From positions 1-12,031 of the forward strand of contig JBKEAM010000043.1 in assembly GCA_047972265.1 (NCBI GenBank): a stretch of DNA of 12,031 nt, read 5' to 3'. This document shows, one piece after another, positions 5,533-12,031 of this stretch; positions within the stretch are counted from its first letter, which is position 1, and each line of letters opens with the position of its first letter. Source of the DNA: JAAYCI01 sp047972265. GTDB taxonomy: Bacteria; Bacillota; Clostridia; Oscillospirales; Ruminococcaceae. The notes below the pieces were generated by a model, which worked only from the letters and a program-made list of their open reading frames with translations, was not told where the DNA came from and did not search any database. A program made the translations under genes and the position numbers.

Positions 5533-5607
5533 ATACCTCTTTGCATATTTTAACTCTTTATTTCACTAACAAAAACAAAATATCGCATTGTTTTAAAGGT
5601 TTTGTTT
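5520..5607. terminator. Weak terminator region between convergent genes
   Basis: CGAAGAGG (5520-5527) and CCTCTTTG (5536-5543) form an 8-bp stem with one G-U pair, spanning the stop codon of the small plus-strand gene, but the U tract after it is poor. A second, A/T-only pair, AAACAAAA (5573-5580) with TTTTGTTT (5600-5607), overlaps the methyltransferase stop. Read on the minus strand it ends in TTTTGTTTTTGTT, so it may stop that gene. Neither is strong. Confidence 0.4.
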
Positions 5608-6238
5608 ACTCTTTATTTGATAGTGCCTCTAAATGCACAAGCGGAAAGGCTGCTTTTAAAACATCCCAGCTTTTTGTGGTAAACCCATGCTGGTTAATAA
5701 AAGCAATATATTCTTCGGGCGTCCATTTGGAGTAAGTCTCAAATCCTATCAGCTTTAGTATAAAGGTGTTTAGCTTCCAGCTTGAGGCTTTTAAATGCCC
5801 GTGAGAAAACGTAGGTGCAATAAGCAGGCCACCCGGTTTAAGCACTCTTTTAATATTTTGCATTACCGCTGCCGGGTCCAGCATAATATGCAGTGCGTTT
5901 GATATGATAACCGCATCAAAGGTATTATCTGTAAAAGTTAGCGCTGTTGCGTCTTCTACCGAAAATCGTATATTTTCGGTAGATTTCTTTTTCTTTGCCG
6001 TATCTATCATTTTAGAAGAAAAATCGGTTGCCTCAACAAATTGAACAAAGGGAGCAATGTTTACCGCCACCAAACCTGTACCCGTGGCTATTTCCAGCAC
6101 TTTCATATCCTTTGCCAAAACCTTCGACATTTTTTGGTACATTGTTTTATAGGCCGCCCCACTAAAACGGAGCACCTCTGCATCGTAAAACTTGGCGTAG
6201 CGCCCCCAAAATTTTTTATTGTCGCCTTCTTTTCCCAT
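5606..6238 (-). CDS. Class I SAM-dependent methyltransferase
   Basis: This is a soluble 210-residue methyltransferase with the Rossmann-type AdoMet fold of the UbiE / Methyltransf_11 type. Motif I is VLEIATGTGLVAVNIA (47-62) and the acidic ribose-binding position is in VEATDFSSKMID (68-79). The adenine-contacting segment is FSVEDATALTF (92-102), with D96. Motif II is FDAVIISNALHIM (107-119), followed by the VLKPGGLLIAPT strand (132-143). The front (KKFWGRYAKFYDAEV) is the usual N-terminal helix of small-molecule or lipid methyltransferases. The substrate is not readable; quinone synthesis cannot be inferred because no partner genes are present. The ATG at 6238 has AAAGGA about 10 bases upstream. 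It follows the DUF523 gene by 58 bases on the same strand with no clear terminator between, so the two may share a transcript. Confidence 0.88.
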   Translation of the reverse strand: MGKEGDNKKFWGRYAKFYDAEVLRFSGAAYKTMYQKMSKVLAKDMKVLEIATGTGLVAVNIAPFVQFVEATDFSSKMIDTAKKKKSTENIRFSVEDATALTFTDNTFDAVIISNALHIMLDPAAVMQNIKRVLKPGGLLIAPTFSHGHLKASSWKLNTFILKLIGFETYSKWTPEEYIAFINQHGFTTKSWDVLKAAFPLVHLEALSNKE

Positions 6239-6296
6239 GTTCGGCCATTCCTTTTGCTAATTAATATTGCTTCCTTTAGTATCGCAAAGCTTTTAC

Positions 6297-6752
6297 CTAT
6301 GTGCTTAACCTAAATCCTGTATCAACCTCTACTACCTTAATACCATTTTGCAGCAACAATGCAGCAAAAACGCCATTGCCTTGTACAAGCGAGGAAGAAA
6401 AACCACCGTCATAAATTTTGCCAACCCCGCAAGTGGGGCTTTTAGCTTGCAGATAGGCTTTGGTTACTTTTTTCTTTATACATATTTTTAGAGCTTCTTT
6501 GGCGCCAAAAACCATTTTGCGGGTAATATCATTTTTATCTTTATCAATCATTACTGCTCTGCCGCAAAGCACCTCTTCACCGCTGCCACCTGCAATTTCA
6601 CATGGCAGGCGGGGTACTGTTAAACCTGCCAATACCTCGGGACATATGGTTATATATTGGTTATTTAAATATTTTAGCAGGGGCTTATTAAGGCTTGAAG
6701 TAGCATTATACCTGCACTTAACGCCTGCTAAACACGCACTAATGGCAATCAT
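6297..6752 (-). CDS. DUF523 family protein, TudS-like (putative [4Fe-4S] desulfurase)
   Basis: DUF523 proteins are small cytosolic proteins. One characterised member, the 2-thiouracil desulfurase TudS, holds a [4Fe-4S] cluster on three Cys and removes sulfur from thio-bases. Numbered from the ATG at 6752, this 151-residue protein has the family opening MIAISACLAGVKCRYN with C7, the block ICPEVLAGLTVPRLPCEI with C37, and KSPTCGVGKIYDG with C108. These three match the expected cluster ligands. C13, C51, C63 and C91 are extra. Start choice: an in-frame ATG at 6800 would add 16 residues (MCEQILLYCKGFCGG) absent from the family and lacks a ribosome binding site, whereas GGAGG (6761-6757) lies 4 bases before the ATG at 6752. 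Function as a desulfurase is inference from the family. The promoter is not clear. Confidence 0.85.
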   Translation of the reverse strand: MIAISACLAGVKCRYNATSSLNKPLLKYLNNQYITICPEVLAGLTVPRLPCEIAGGSGEEVLCGRAVMIDKDKNDITRKMVFGAKEALKICIKKKVTKAYLQAKSPTCGVGKIYDGGFSSSLVQGNGVFAALLLQNGIKVVEVDTGFRLST

Positions 6753-6895
6753 GATGCCTCCACAAAATCCTTTGCAATATAAAAGTATCTGCTCACACAT
6801 TTTGCTTATGATAGCTTGCTTTTATACTTAGTATATCACACCAAGCAGCATACTTTTGCAAATTATTTACGCAATCGTTGCCACAATACCCGTAT

Positions 6896-6939
6896 AAATA
6901 AAAGTGATGCTGCCATTACTGACAGCGTCACTTTTATTT
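6896..6939 (-). terminator. Terminator of the ABC exporter operon
   Basis: AAATAAAAGTGA (6896-6907) and TCACTTTTATTT (6928-6939) form a perfect 12-bp stem, extended inside by GCTG/CAGC (6909-6912, 6923-6926). On the minus strand it ends in CTTTTATTTATA, just past the permease stop at 6945. It is symmetric enough to work in both directions. Confidence 0.9.
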
Positions 6940-6944
6940 TTTAC

Positions 6945-9900
6945 TTACTCTACACTTTTTAGTGCTTCTACCATGTCAATTTTATCCAAGCTTTTATTTG
7001 TTATTAAATTTACAATAACTGCAAAACACAAAGACAACAGCGCTGCAATTAAATAGCTAACAGCATTTACATGCACCGCAAAATACAGCGAGGGCATTTT
7101 TAAAACTGAGGTTAACAAACCGCTTATAAACCTGCCCGCAGGCAACCCGAGCAGCACCCCAATTATTGTAAGGATAATGGTTTCTTTATTTACGTAGGAG
7201 TGCACTTCGTTGTCGAAAAAGCCAAGCACCTTTATTGTTGCCAGTTCACGCATCCGTTCCGAGATATTGGTGCTGGAAAGGGTAAAAAGCACCACAAAGG
7301 CAAGGCCTGCCGCCAAAATAATTAATATGTATACAACCGAGTTTATCATTGTAAAATTGGTGCTAAAATCGGCTTTTAACGCTTGCGTACTAACAGAAGA
7401 AAGCACTGCATCATCACCCAACAGGCTTTCGGCGTACTCTGCCTGATCGTGCACAGAGGCCGCCAAATGGGCCAGCACCGCATTGGGCTTATACTCGCCA
7501 AACATTGTTTCGTACAAATCTTGGGTAATATACACGTTATTGCCAAGATAATTTTGCACCACAGCCGACACTGGCGCACTGCCCCGCTCAAGCTGCATAT
7601 TTTGCAGGGTTGCATTATCCCCCGCTTTAAGGCCAAGCATTTCTGCCGCATTTTGTGTTACAAACAGTCCAGCACTCTCTAAATCAATTTTTTCTTCGTT
7701 TGTACTTTGAATATTGATATATCCATCTATGGATGTTCCTCTTGGGATAACCATCATCTGTACACTTTCGGTACTGGCGTCCGGCCCTATCAGCTTAGCT
7801 GTTTCTATTTTTAGGTTTACATAATCGGCAATGTTTTCATCTGTTTTTATTCCGGCTGTCCAAGTCTCGTTATCCTCGGCATTTGTAACCACCATTAAAT
7901 CGTACTGATAAGTTTCTTCATACTGCTTTGGCATCAAATCGGTTACCGAATCTTTTATGGCAAACCCTGTTAACACAAGCGCTGTGCATCCCATAATGCC
8001 CAGTATTGTCATAAGTAAGCGCTTTTTATACCTAAACAGATTACGTGCCGTTACTTTATTTAAAAAGCCAATTTTGTTCCACACAAAAGGCAAACGTTCC
8101 AGCGCAATGCGAGAGCCCGCTTTGGGCGCCTTAGGCCGCATAAGCGCTGCCGGGGTATGTGCCAGCTCTTTGCGGCAGGTAAATGCAGTGGCCCCCACAA
8201 TAGAAACCACAAATAACAAAATACCACCTATGCCGTACACAAAATCGAACGCCAGATAAATATGCGGCAGGGTATACATCTCCTGCAAAATGCCAATTAA
8301 AATGGTTGGCAAAACCACAAACCCCAGTACATCACCCAACAAGCCCCCCAACAGGCAGGATATTAGGGCATATAGTATATATTTGGCATAAATGGCTGCG
8401 TTGCCAAACCCCATAGCCTTATAGGTGCCTATTAAGTCGCGCTCCTCCTCTACCATGCGCGTCATGGTGGTAAGGCTTATTAATACTGCCACCACCAAAA
8501 ATATTACAGGAAATACATTGCCCAGTGTTTCGATAGAAGACATATCACTTTTTAAGCTGGAATAACTTTCTATCGCAGACCTATCCTGTACATACCACTC
8601 TGCTATGTCAATATCGTCCAGTTTAGCATATGCTTCTGCCAGTTTTTCTTGCGCTTCAGCCTTTTTATCCTTGTATTCCTGTTCACTTTCCTGCAATTCT
8701 GTCTCTCCACTGGCCAATTCCTTTTTTCCATCGGCTATCTCGCGCCACGCATCAGCTAATTTACGCAGTGCTGCGGCTTCTTCTTTATTCAGTGTTTCTT
8801 CCCCGGTGGCAATATCTGCCCACCCGCTTGTAAGCTGGGCGCGCGCCTGCTGTATTTGTATTTTTGCCACATCTATTTTGACTTGTGCATCTGCCAGCTC
8901 ATTTTCTGCCTGTGCAAATTGTTGCAGTGCATCCTCTTTTTGCTGCTCTAAGGCCGCACGCTGCATGTTTAGCATTTGCTGCCCCGCATTTAAAATACCA
9001 AGGGCAATGCCCGCCTGTGTACACTGCCCAATTAATATAGCGGGGTCTTCGGGCAAGCCCCATGCTTCAATTAAGGGCTGCAATGCCGCTGCAAGGGCCT
9101 TTTGCTGTGTTGTGGTTGCGGCAACTACAGCCAAAAAGTCAGGCTCTGCCTCTGGGTTTGCCGCAAGCAGCTCGGTCGTTTTGACCCCGGCTGCAGTTAC
9201 TAAGGCATCCCATTCTGCTTGAGGCCATAGTGCCCCAAACGGGGATTTTAACTGCTCTATTGCAGGCAACAGTGCATTTGCTGTTTGGGTAAGTTCATCC
9301 TGCTTTTCTTCCATCAGGTGCTCTGCATCTTCAAACAAGGCCTCTGCCGCTTGCTTTTCTTCTAAAAGCGTTTGCTTTCCGCTGGCAAGCTTTTGCTCGT
9401 TGGAAGCTATCTCTGCCTCTCCCGCCGCAAGGTCTGCTTCGCCTATTTTTAGCTGTGCTTTGCCGCTTTCCAGCTCTGCGTGTGCCTCCGCCAACTTTTG
9501 CAGGGCATCTTTTTCTTCTTTGCTTAGTGTTGCTTGCCCGCCCAACAGGTCTTTTTTGGCATCTTCCAACTCTTTCCAGGCATCTTCAAACTTTTCATCT
9601 GCCTCGGCAAATTTATCGTTCATTGTGTTTTCTGCATCGGTAATTTTTTCTAGCCCCTCTGCAAGCACCTCATCGTATCTGGCCTGCTCCCTTTGGCTCA
9701 TTATTTTATCTTCAATCACCGTTACAACACCCTGCACGGCAGAAATATATTCATCCGAATAGCAGCTTAGCCCCTCAAGCCCTTCTAAAGTAATATATAC
9801 CGATGTATATATATCATAAGCGGCGTCTTGTCCGTTTATAAAAAAGGTATAGTCGGCTGTGGCGGCAGAGCGAAAGCTCATACCCTTATTGCTTATATCC

Positions 9901-10532
9901 ATAGGGTCCAGCACAATGCCACTAATGGTAAATTTTGTTAGTGCAAAGGTTGGTGCTTCTTTCTCTTCTATCTCTATGCTATCAATATCAAGGTCGACAT
10001 CGCTATCGGTTTTAGTTTCTGCCTTTTGTTCGCCTTTATCTTCTGCATCCTCTTCAAATTGCTCGGCAATTTCAACACTGTCGCCAATTTTTTTGCCGGT
10101 ATCTTGTATATATGCCTGTGTAACCGCAATTTCACCCGATTGCATGGGTAAATTTCCTTCTAATAAATAGGGTGTGTTCATTTCTTGCGCGCTTAAAACC
10201 GAAACCTCGGCATCCTTGCTGCTTGCGTTTACATCTGTTTGCACGGTTTCGCTGTAAGCACCCATAATTTTATCTATCCCGCCAACACTGCCCAGTGCTT
10301 CTACATCTTGCTTTGTTAGCCCCAGTGTAGACACTATACGTATATCGTATAAATTTTGCTTATCGTAAAATTGGTCTGCCGAATGATACATATCTTTGCA
10401 GGCAGCGTAAATACCAGTTAAAATGGCAACGCCCAGTGCAGTGATAAGCATAATTGAGAAAAATCTTTTTTTACCTTTTTTAATAGACCGCCAGATGTCT
10501 TTGAAATATGCCGTTTTCAATATATTTACCAC
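6945..10532 (-). CDS. ABC transporter permease, two FtsX modules with a giant coiled-coil domain
   Basis: This is the membrane subunit of a MacB/FtsX-type ABC exporter or mechanotransmitter, 1195 residues. Layout: TM1 at 23-43; an extracytoplasmic region at about 45-670; TMs at about 672-690, 713-748 and 765-787 forming the first FtsX module (EERDLIGTYKAMGFG at 696-710); TM at 838-860; a second smaller extracytoplasmic region at 865-1060; then TMs at 1062-1085, 1116-1140 and 1156-1178 (second module, RELATIKVLGFFDNE at 1095-1109). Inside the first outer region there is an acidic stretch (157-193). Two long helical arms (about 280-425 and 515-645) flank a 90-residue tip and form a probable antiparallel coiled-coil hairpin. 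Residues 335-368 and 580-613 repeat each other (18 of 34 identical). The start is a GTG (10532) lying across the ATPase's last codon and stop codon with a 7-base overlap, so translation is probably coupled. The substrate is unknown; peptide or drug export or envelope signalling is possible. Confidence 0.9.
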   Translation of the reverse strand: MVNILKTAYFKDIWRSIKKGKKRFFSIMLITALGVAILTGIYAACKDMYHSADQFYDKQNLYDIRIVSTLGLTKQDVEALGSVGGIDKIMGAYSETVQTDVNASSKDAEVSVLSAQEMNTPYLLEGNLPMQSGEIAVTQAYIQDTGKKIGDSVEIAEQFEEDAEDKGEQKAETKTDSDVDLDIDSIEIEEKEAPTFALTKFTISGIVLDPMDISNKGMSFRSAATADYTFFINGQDAAYDIYTSVYITLEGLEGLSCYSDEYISAVQGVVTVIEDKIMSQREQARYDEVLAEGLEKITDAENTMNDKFAEADEKFEDAWKELEDAKKDLLGGQATLSKEEKDALQKLAEAHAELESGKAQLKIGEADLAAGEAEIASNEQKLASGKQTLLEEKQAAEALFEDAEHLMEEKQDELTQTANALLPAIEQLKSPFGALWPQAEWDALVTAAGVKTTELLAANPEAEPDFLAVVAATTTQQKALAAALQPLIEAWGLPEDPAILIGQCTQAGIALGILNAGQQMLNMQRAALEQQKEDALQQFAQAENELADAQVKIDVAKIQIQQARAQLTSGWADIATGEETLNKEEAAALRKLADAWREIADGKKELASGETELQESEQEYKDKKAEAQEKLAEAYAKLDDIDIAEWYVQDRSAIESYSSLKSDMSSIETLGNVFPVIFLVVAVLISLTTMTRMVEEERDLIGTYKAMGFGNAAIYAKYILYALISCLLGGLLGDVLGFVVLPTILIGILQEMYTLPHIYLAFDFVYGIGGILLFVVSIVGATAFTCRKELAHTPAALMRPKAPKAGSRIALERLPFVWNKIGFLNKVTARNLFRYKKRLLMTILGIMGCTALVLTGFAIKDSVTDLMPKQYEETYQYDLMVVTNAEDNETWTAGIKTDENIADYVNLKIETAKLIGPDASTESVQMMVIPRGTSIDGYINIQSTNEEKIDLESAGLFVTQNAAEMLGLKAGDNATLQNMQLERGSAPVSAVVQNYLGNNVYITQDLYETMFGEYKPNAVLAHLAASVHDQAEYAESLLGDDAVLSSVSTQALKADFSTNFTMINSVVYILIILAAGLAFVVLFTLSSTNISERMRELATIKVLGFFDNEVHSYVNKETIILTIIGVLLGLPAGRFISGLLTSVLKMPSLYFAVHVNAVSYLIAALLSLCFAVIVNLITNKSLDKIDMVEALKSVE

Positions 10533-11227
10533 TCAATCTCAGAAATGGGGGTTGGATTGCTGTTTTGGATTATGCCCGATACACGCCCATTTTTAAACTT
10601 GATTACCCTATCTGCCATAGGCGCTATGGCAGAGTTGTGCGTAATAATCAGCACTGTCATTTTGTCCTGCCGGCTGGTGTCCTGCAAAAGCTGCAAAATT
10701 TGCTTGCCTGTGGTGTAATCTAACGCGCCGGTTGGTTCATCGCAAAGCAGCAGTTTTGGATTTTTGGCAATGGCGCGCGCAATAGATACCCTTTGCTGCT
10801 CGCCACCAGACAATTGCGCCGGAAAATTGTTTTTACGTTCTGCCAACCCTACCTTATCCAAGGTTTCGGCCGCATCCAACGAGTCGTTTCGTATTTGTGC
10901 AGCAAGCTCTACATTTTCAAGCGCCGTTAAATTGGGCACTAAGTTGTAAAACTGAAACACAAAGCCAATCCCCAACCTGCGGTAATTAATCAGCTCTTTC
11001 TTTTTATATCTACTTACATTCTCGCCGTCTACAATTACGTCGCCGGTGGTGGCCATATCCATACCGCCAAGAATATTAAGCGCCGTGGTTTTGCCCGCAC
11101 CCGATGCCCCCAAAATAACCGCAAGCTCCCCTTTTTCTACCGCGAAGCTGGCGCCATCCAATGCATGTACCGCGCTGCCCTCTGTAGCATATTCTTTTAC
11201 AATATTGTTAAACTCGATGTATGGCAT
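10526..11227 (-). CDS. ABC transporter ATP-binding protein (MacB/LolD type)
   Basis: This is the cytosolic ATPase that powers the adjoining permease. Numbered from the ATG at 11227 (233 residues): Walker A GASGAGKTT at 40-48, Q-loop FVFQFYNL (Q92), signature LSGGEQQR at 139-146, Walker B LLLCDEP at 159-165, D-loop GALD, and the switch His in ITHN (H197). All catalytic residues are present. The sequence is of the LolD/MacB/FtsE-like subfamily, whose partners are FtsX-fold permeases, which fits the next gene. Start choice: an in-frame GTG at 11245 would place the Shine-Dalgarno AAAGGGAG (11240-11233) inside the coding region, so the ATG at 11227, 5-6 bases after it, is the start. The leader holds a terminator-like hairpin, and a TetR regulator is divergent. 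Confidence 0.95.
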   Translation of the reverse strand: MPYIEFNNIVKEYATEGSAVHALDGASFAVEKGELAVILGASGAGKTTALNILGGMDMATTGDVIVDGENVSRYKKKELINYRRLGIGFVFQFYNLVPNLTALENVELAAQIRNDSLDAAETLDKVGLAERKNNFPAQLSGGEQQRVSIARAIAKNPKLLLCDEPTGALDYTTGKQILQLLQDTSRQDKMTVLIITHNSAIAPMADRVIKFKNGRVSGIIQNSNPTPISEIEW

Positions 11228-11250
11228 ATTTTCTCCCTTTATCACCGAAT

Positions 11251-11286
11251 AAAAAAAGCCTCAAACAACAATACTTCGTTGCTTGA
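11251..11286 (-). terminator. Terminator-like hairpin in the ABC operon leader (possible attenuator)
   Basis: On the minus strand TCAAGCAAC (11286-11278) pairs with GTTGTTTGA (11269-11261) over 9 bp with one G-U pair and an 8-base loop, followed by GGCTTTTTTT. It lies between the predicted transcription start (about 11316) and the ATPase ribosome binding site, so it would reduce read-through unless overcome. As DNA the same arms are an inverted repeat and could instead be an operator. I do not see a clear antiterminator. Confidence 0.55.
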
Positions 11287-11379
11287 TAACCCACACGGTG
11301 TTGCAGATATGTTTTCTACTATAGTATAATAAAACAAAATAATATGAACAACCATTAAATTTGGTTTTATTGCTTGATA
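11279..11379 (+). repeat. Repeated TTGCTTGATA motif flanking the divergent promoters
   Basis: TTGCTTGATA occurs exactly at 11279-11288 and again at 11370-11379, and a related inverted copy, TTGTTTGAGG, lies on the minus strand at 11268-11259. The shared core TTGYTTGA appears three times within about 120 bases on either side of the promoters, as expected for binding sites of one regulator, possibly the adjacent TetR protein. Confidence 0.4.
11301..11351. promoter_or_regulatory. Overlapping divergent promoters of the ABC operon and tetR
   Basis: Plus strand, for tetR: TTGCAG (11301-11306) and TATAAT (11325-11330), 18-base spacer. Minus strand, for the ABC operon: TTGTTC (11351-11346) and TATACT (11328-11323), 17-base spacer. 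The two -10 elements overlap each other and a perfect 10-base palindrome, TACTATAGTA (11317-11326). One bound repressor could shut both promoters. The -35 hexamers are weak. Confidence 0.55.
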
Positions 11380-11410
11380 TCCAACACATAGGTACCCCTT
11401 GTTGGATTTC
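11376..11410 (+). repeat. Inverted repeat in the tetR leader
   Basis: GATATCCAACA (11376-11386) and TGTTGGATTTC (11400-11410) pair over 11 positions with one mismatch, around a 13-base centre. It lies about 45 bases past the tetR -10 and ends 36 bases before the start codon. It could be an operator or an RNA hairpin. No U tract follows, so it is not a terminator. Confidence 0.5.
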
Positions 11411-11446
11411 AACAAAAAATTCACAATTAAAAAGGGAATATGCACA

Positions 11447-12010
11447 ATGAAAAAGAAGGAAGACCGGCGCATCCGCATTACAAAACTGGCTATAAAAGAA
11501 AGTTTGTTAGAGTTGATGCAGGTGCACCCTATAGCCAAAATTTCGGTAAAAATGATATGTGACAGCGCCGATATTAACCGCAGTACCTTTTATGCGCATT
11601 ATAAAGACCAGTATTATTTGCTAAACCAATTGCAACAAGAGGCAGTACAGGATATTAAAGAGCATATATTTGCCGCCAGCTTTGTAAAAGAAGAAGAAGA
11701 AAATACCGTGCCGGTTATTGTAAAGGTGCTAAAATACTGCAAATCGGACATTACCTTGTTTAAGGTATTACTAAGTGAAAATGGAGACAGTGATTTTCAG
11801 CACGACTTAATGCTTTTGGCGCAAGAAAAGGCACTGCAAGAAATTAGAGATGGCCGACGCTGGGATGCGCGTACCTCCAGCTATATAGAACATTTTGCTG
11901 TTTCGGGCGTATTGAGCATGATAAGAAAGTGGCTGGCAGATGGCTGCATTGACGAACCCGAGCATCTGGCAGAATTAATGACCCGCTTTTTGTACGAGGG
12001 AATATTGTAG
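11447..12010 (+). CDS. TetR/AcrR family transcriptional regulator
   Basis: This is a DNA-binding repressor, probably of the divergent ABC exporter operon and itself. Numbered from the ATG at 11447 (187 residues), the N-terminal domain RITKLAIKESLLELM (10-24) leads to the TetR helix-turn-helix at about 32-55: ISVKMICDSADINRSTFY, then HYKDQYYLL. The rest is helical ligand and dimer domain; the end, around SYIEHFAVSGVLSMIRKWL (145-163), looks like the TetR_C_7 type of C-terminal domain. Start choice: AAAGGGA (11431-11437) is 9 bases before the ATG at 11447, while an upstream in-frame TTG at 11399 has no ribosome binding site and lies inside the leader inverted repeat. The ligand is unknown. Confidence 0.9.
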   Translation: MKKKEDRRIRITKLAIKESLLELMQVHPIAKISVKMICDSADINRSTFYAHYKDQYYLLNQLQQEAVQDIKEHIFAASFVKEEEENTVPVIVKVLKYCKSDITLFKVLLSENGDSDFQHDLMLLAQEKALQEIRDGRRWDARTSSYIEHFAVSGVLSMIRKWLADGCIDEPEHLAELMTRFLYEGIL

Positions 12011-12031
12011 AGCAAAACACACACTGTTTAA

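Noticed and set aside
8605..9222. Open frame of about 205 codons on the plus strand, rich in Ser/Ala/Cys
   Set aside because: It is the exact opposite strand of the Ala/Glu/Lys-rich coiled coil of the permease, where stop codons are rare by composition. It has no ribosome binding site or family match.
1..12031. Mobile element, CRISPR, toxin-antitoxin or defence system
   Set aside because: No transposase, integrase, repeat-spacer array, nuclease or antitoxin-like pair is present. The inverted repeats found are single copies near promoters or gene ends.

Overview
The window looks like a stretch of chromosome from a low-to-moderate GC Firmicute of the class Clostridia. The pointers are a clostridial-type citrate synthase, a stand-alone rpsD with a perfect AAGGAGG ribosome binding site, a DUF3842 protein, a DUF523 protein, an ECF-transporter S component, very AT-rich intergenic DNA, near-consensus sigma-A promoters, and intrinsic terminators with long U tracts. 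I cannot name a genus. I see no insertion sequence, phage gene, CRISPR array, tRNA or rRNA.

Layout, left to right. Citrate synthase (minus) is preceded by a leader hairpin and followed by a terminator. Ribosomal protein S4 (rpsD, minus) has its own promoter and terminator. A 370-base divergent spacer carries palindromes and a perfect TTGACA/TATAAT promoter. This promoter drives a PAS sensor protein whose GGDEF half is degenerate. A long symmetric bidirectional terminator separates it from a convergent ECF S component (minus). The S-component gene has a structured leader with the layout of a transcription attenuator or riboswitch, and its promoter overlaps the stop codon of the upstream DUF3842 gene. 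A small orphan protein with a CxH/CxxC pattern (plus) is followed by two minus-strand genes, a DUF523 (TudS-like) protein and a class I methyltransferase, which may form an operon. The right third is an ABC exporter: a 1195-residue FtsX/MacB-type permease with a very long duplicated extracytoplasmic coiled coil, and its ATPase, overlapping by 7 bases. A TetR-family regulator is transcribed divergently from them.

How the parts work together. The TetR protein, ATPase and permease form a typical regulator/exporter module. The spacer between them has overlapping promoters, a terminator-like hairpin in the ATPase leader, a repeated TTGYTTGA motif and a 35-base inverted repeat, all plausible control elements. 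The other genes are mostly single housekeeping or orphan units. The element most likely to be undescribed is the roughly 130-base leader of the ECF S component (about 4508-4639). It has a P1-like stem, a possible antiterminator and an intrinsic terminator, and I cannot assign it to any riboswitch class I know. Second are the PAS protein with an inactivated GGDEF site and the permease's internal duplication. I see no clearly novel multi-gene system.
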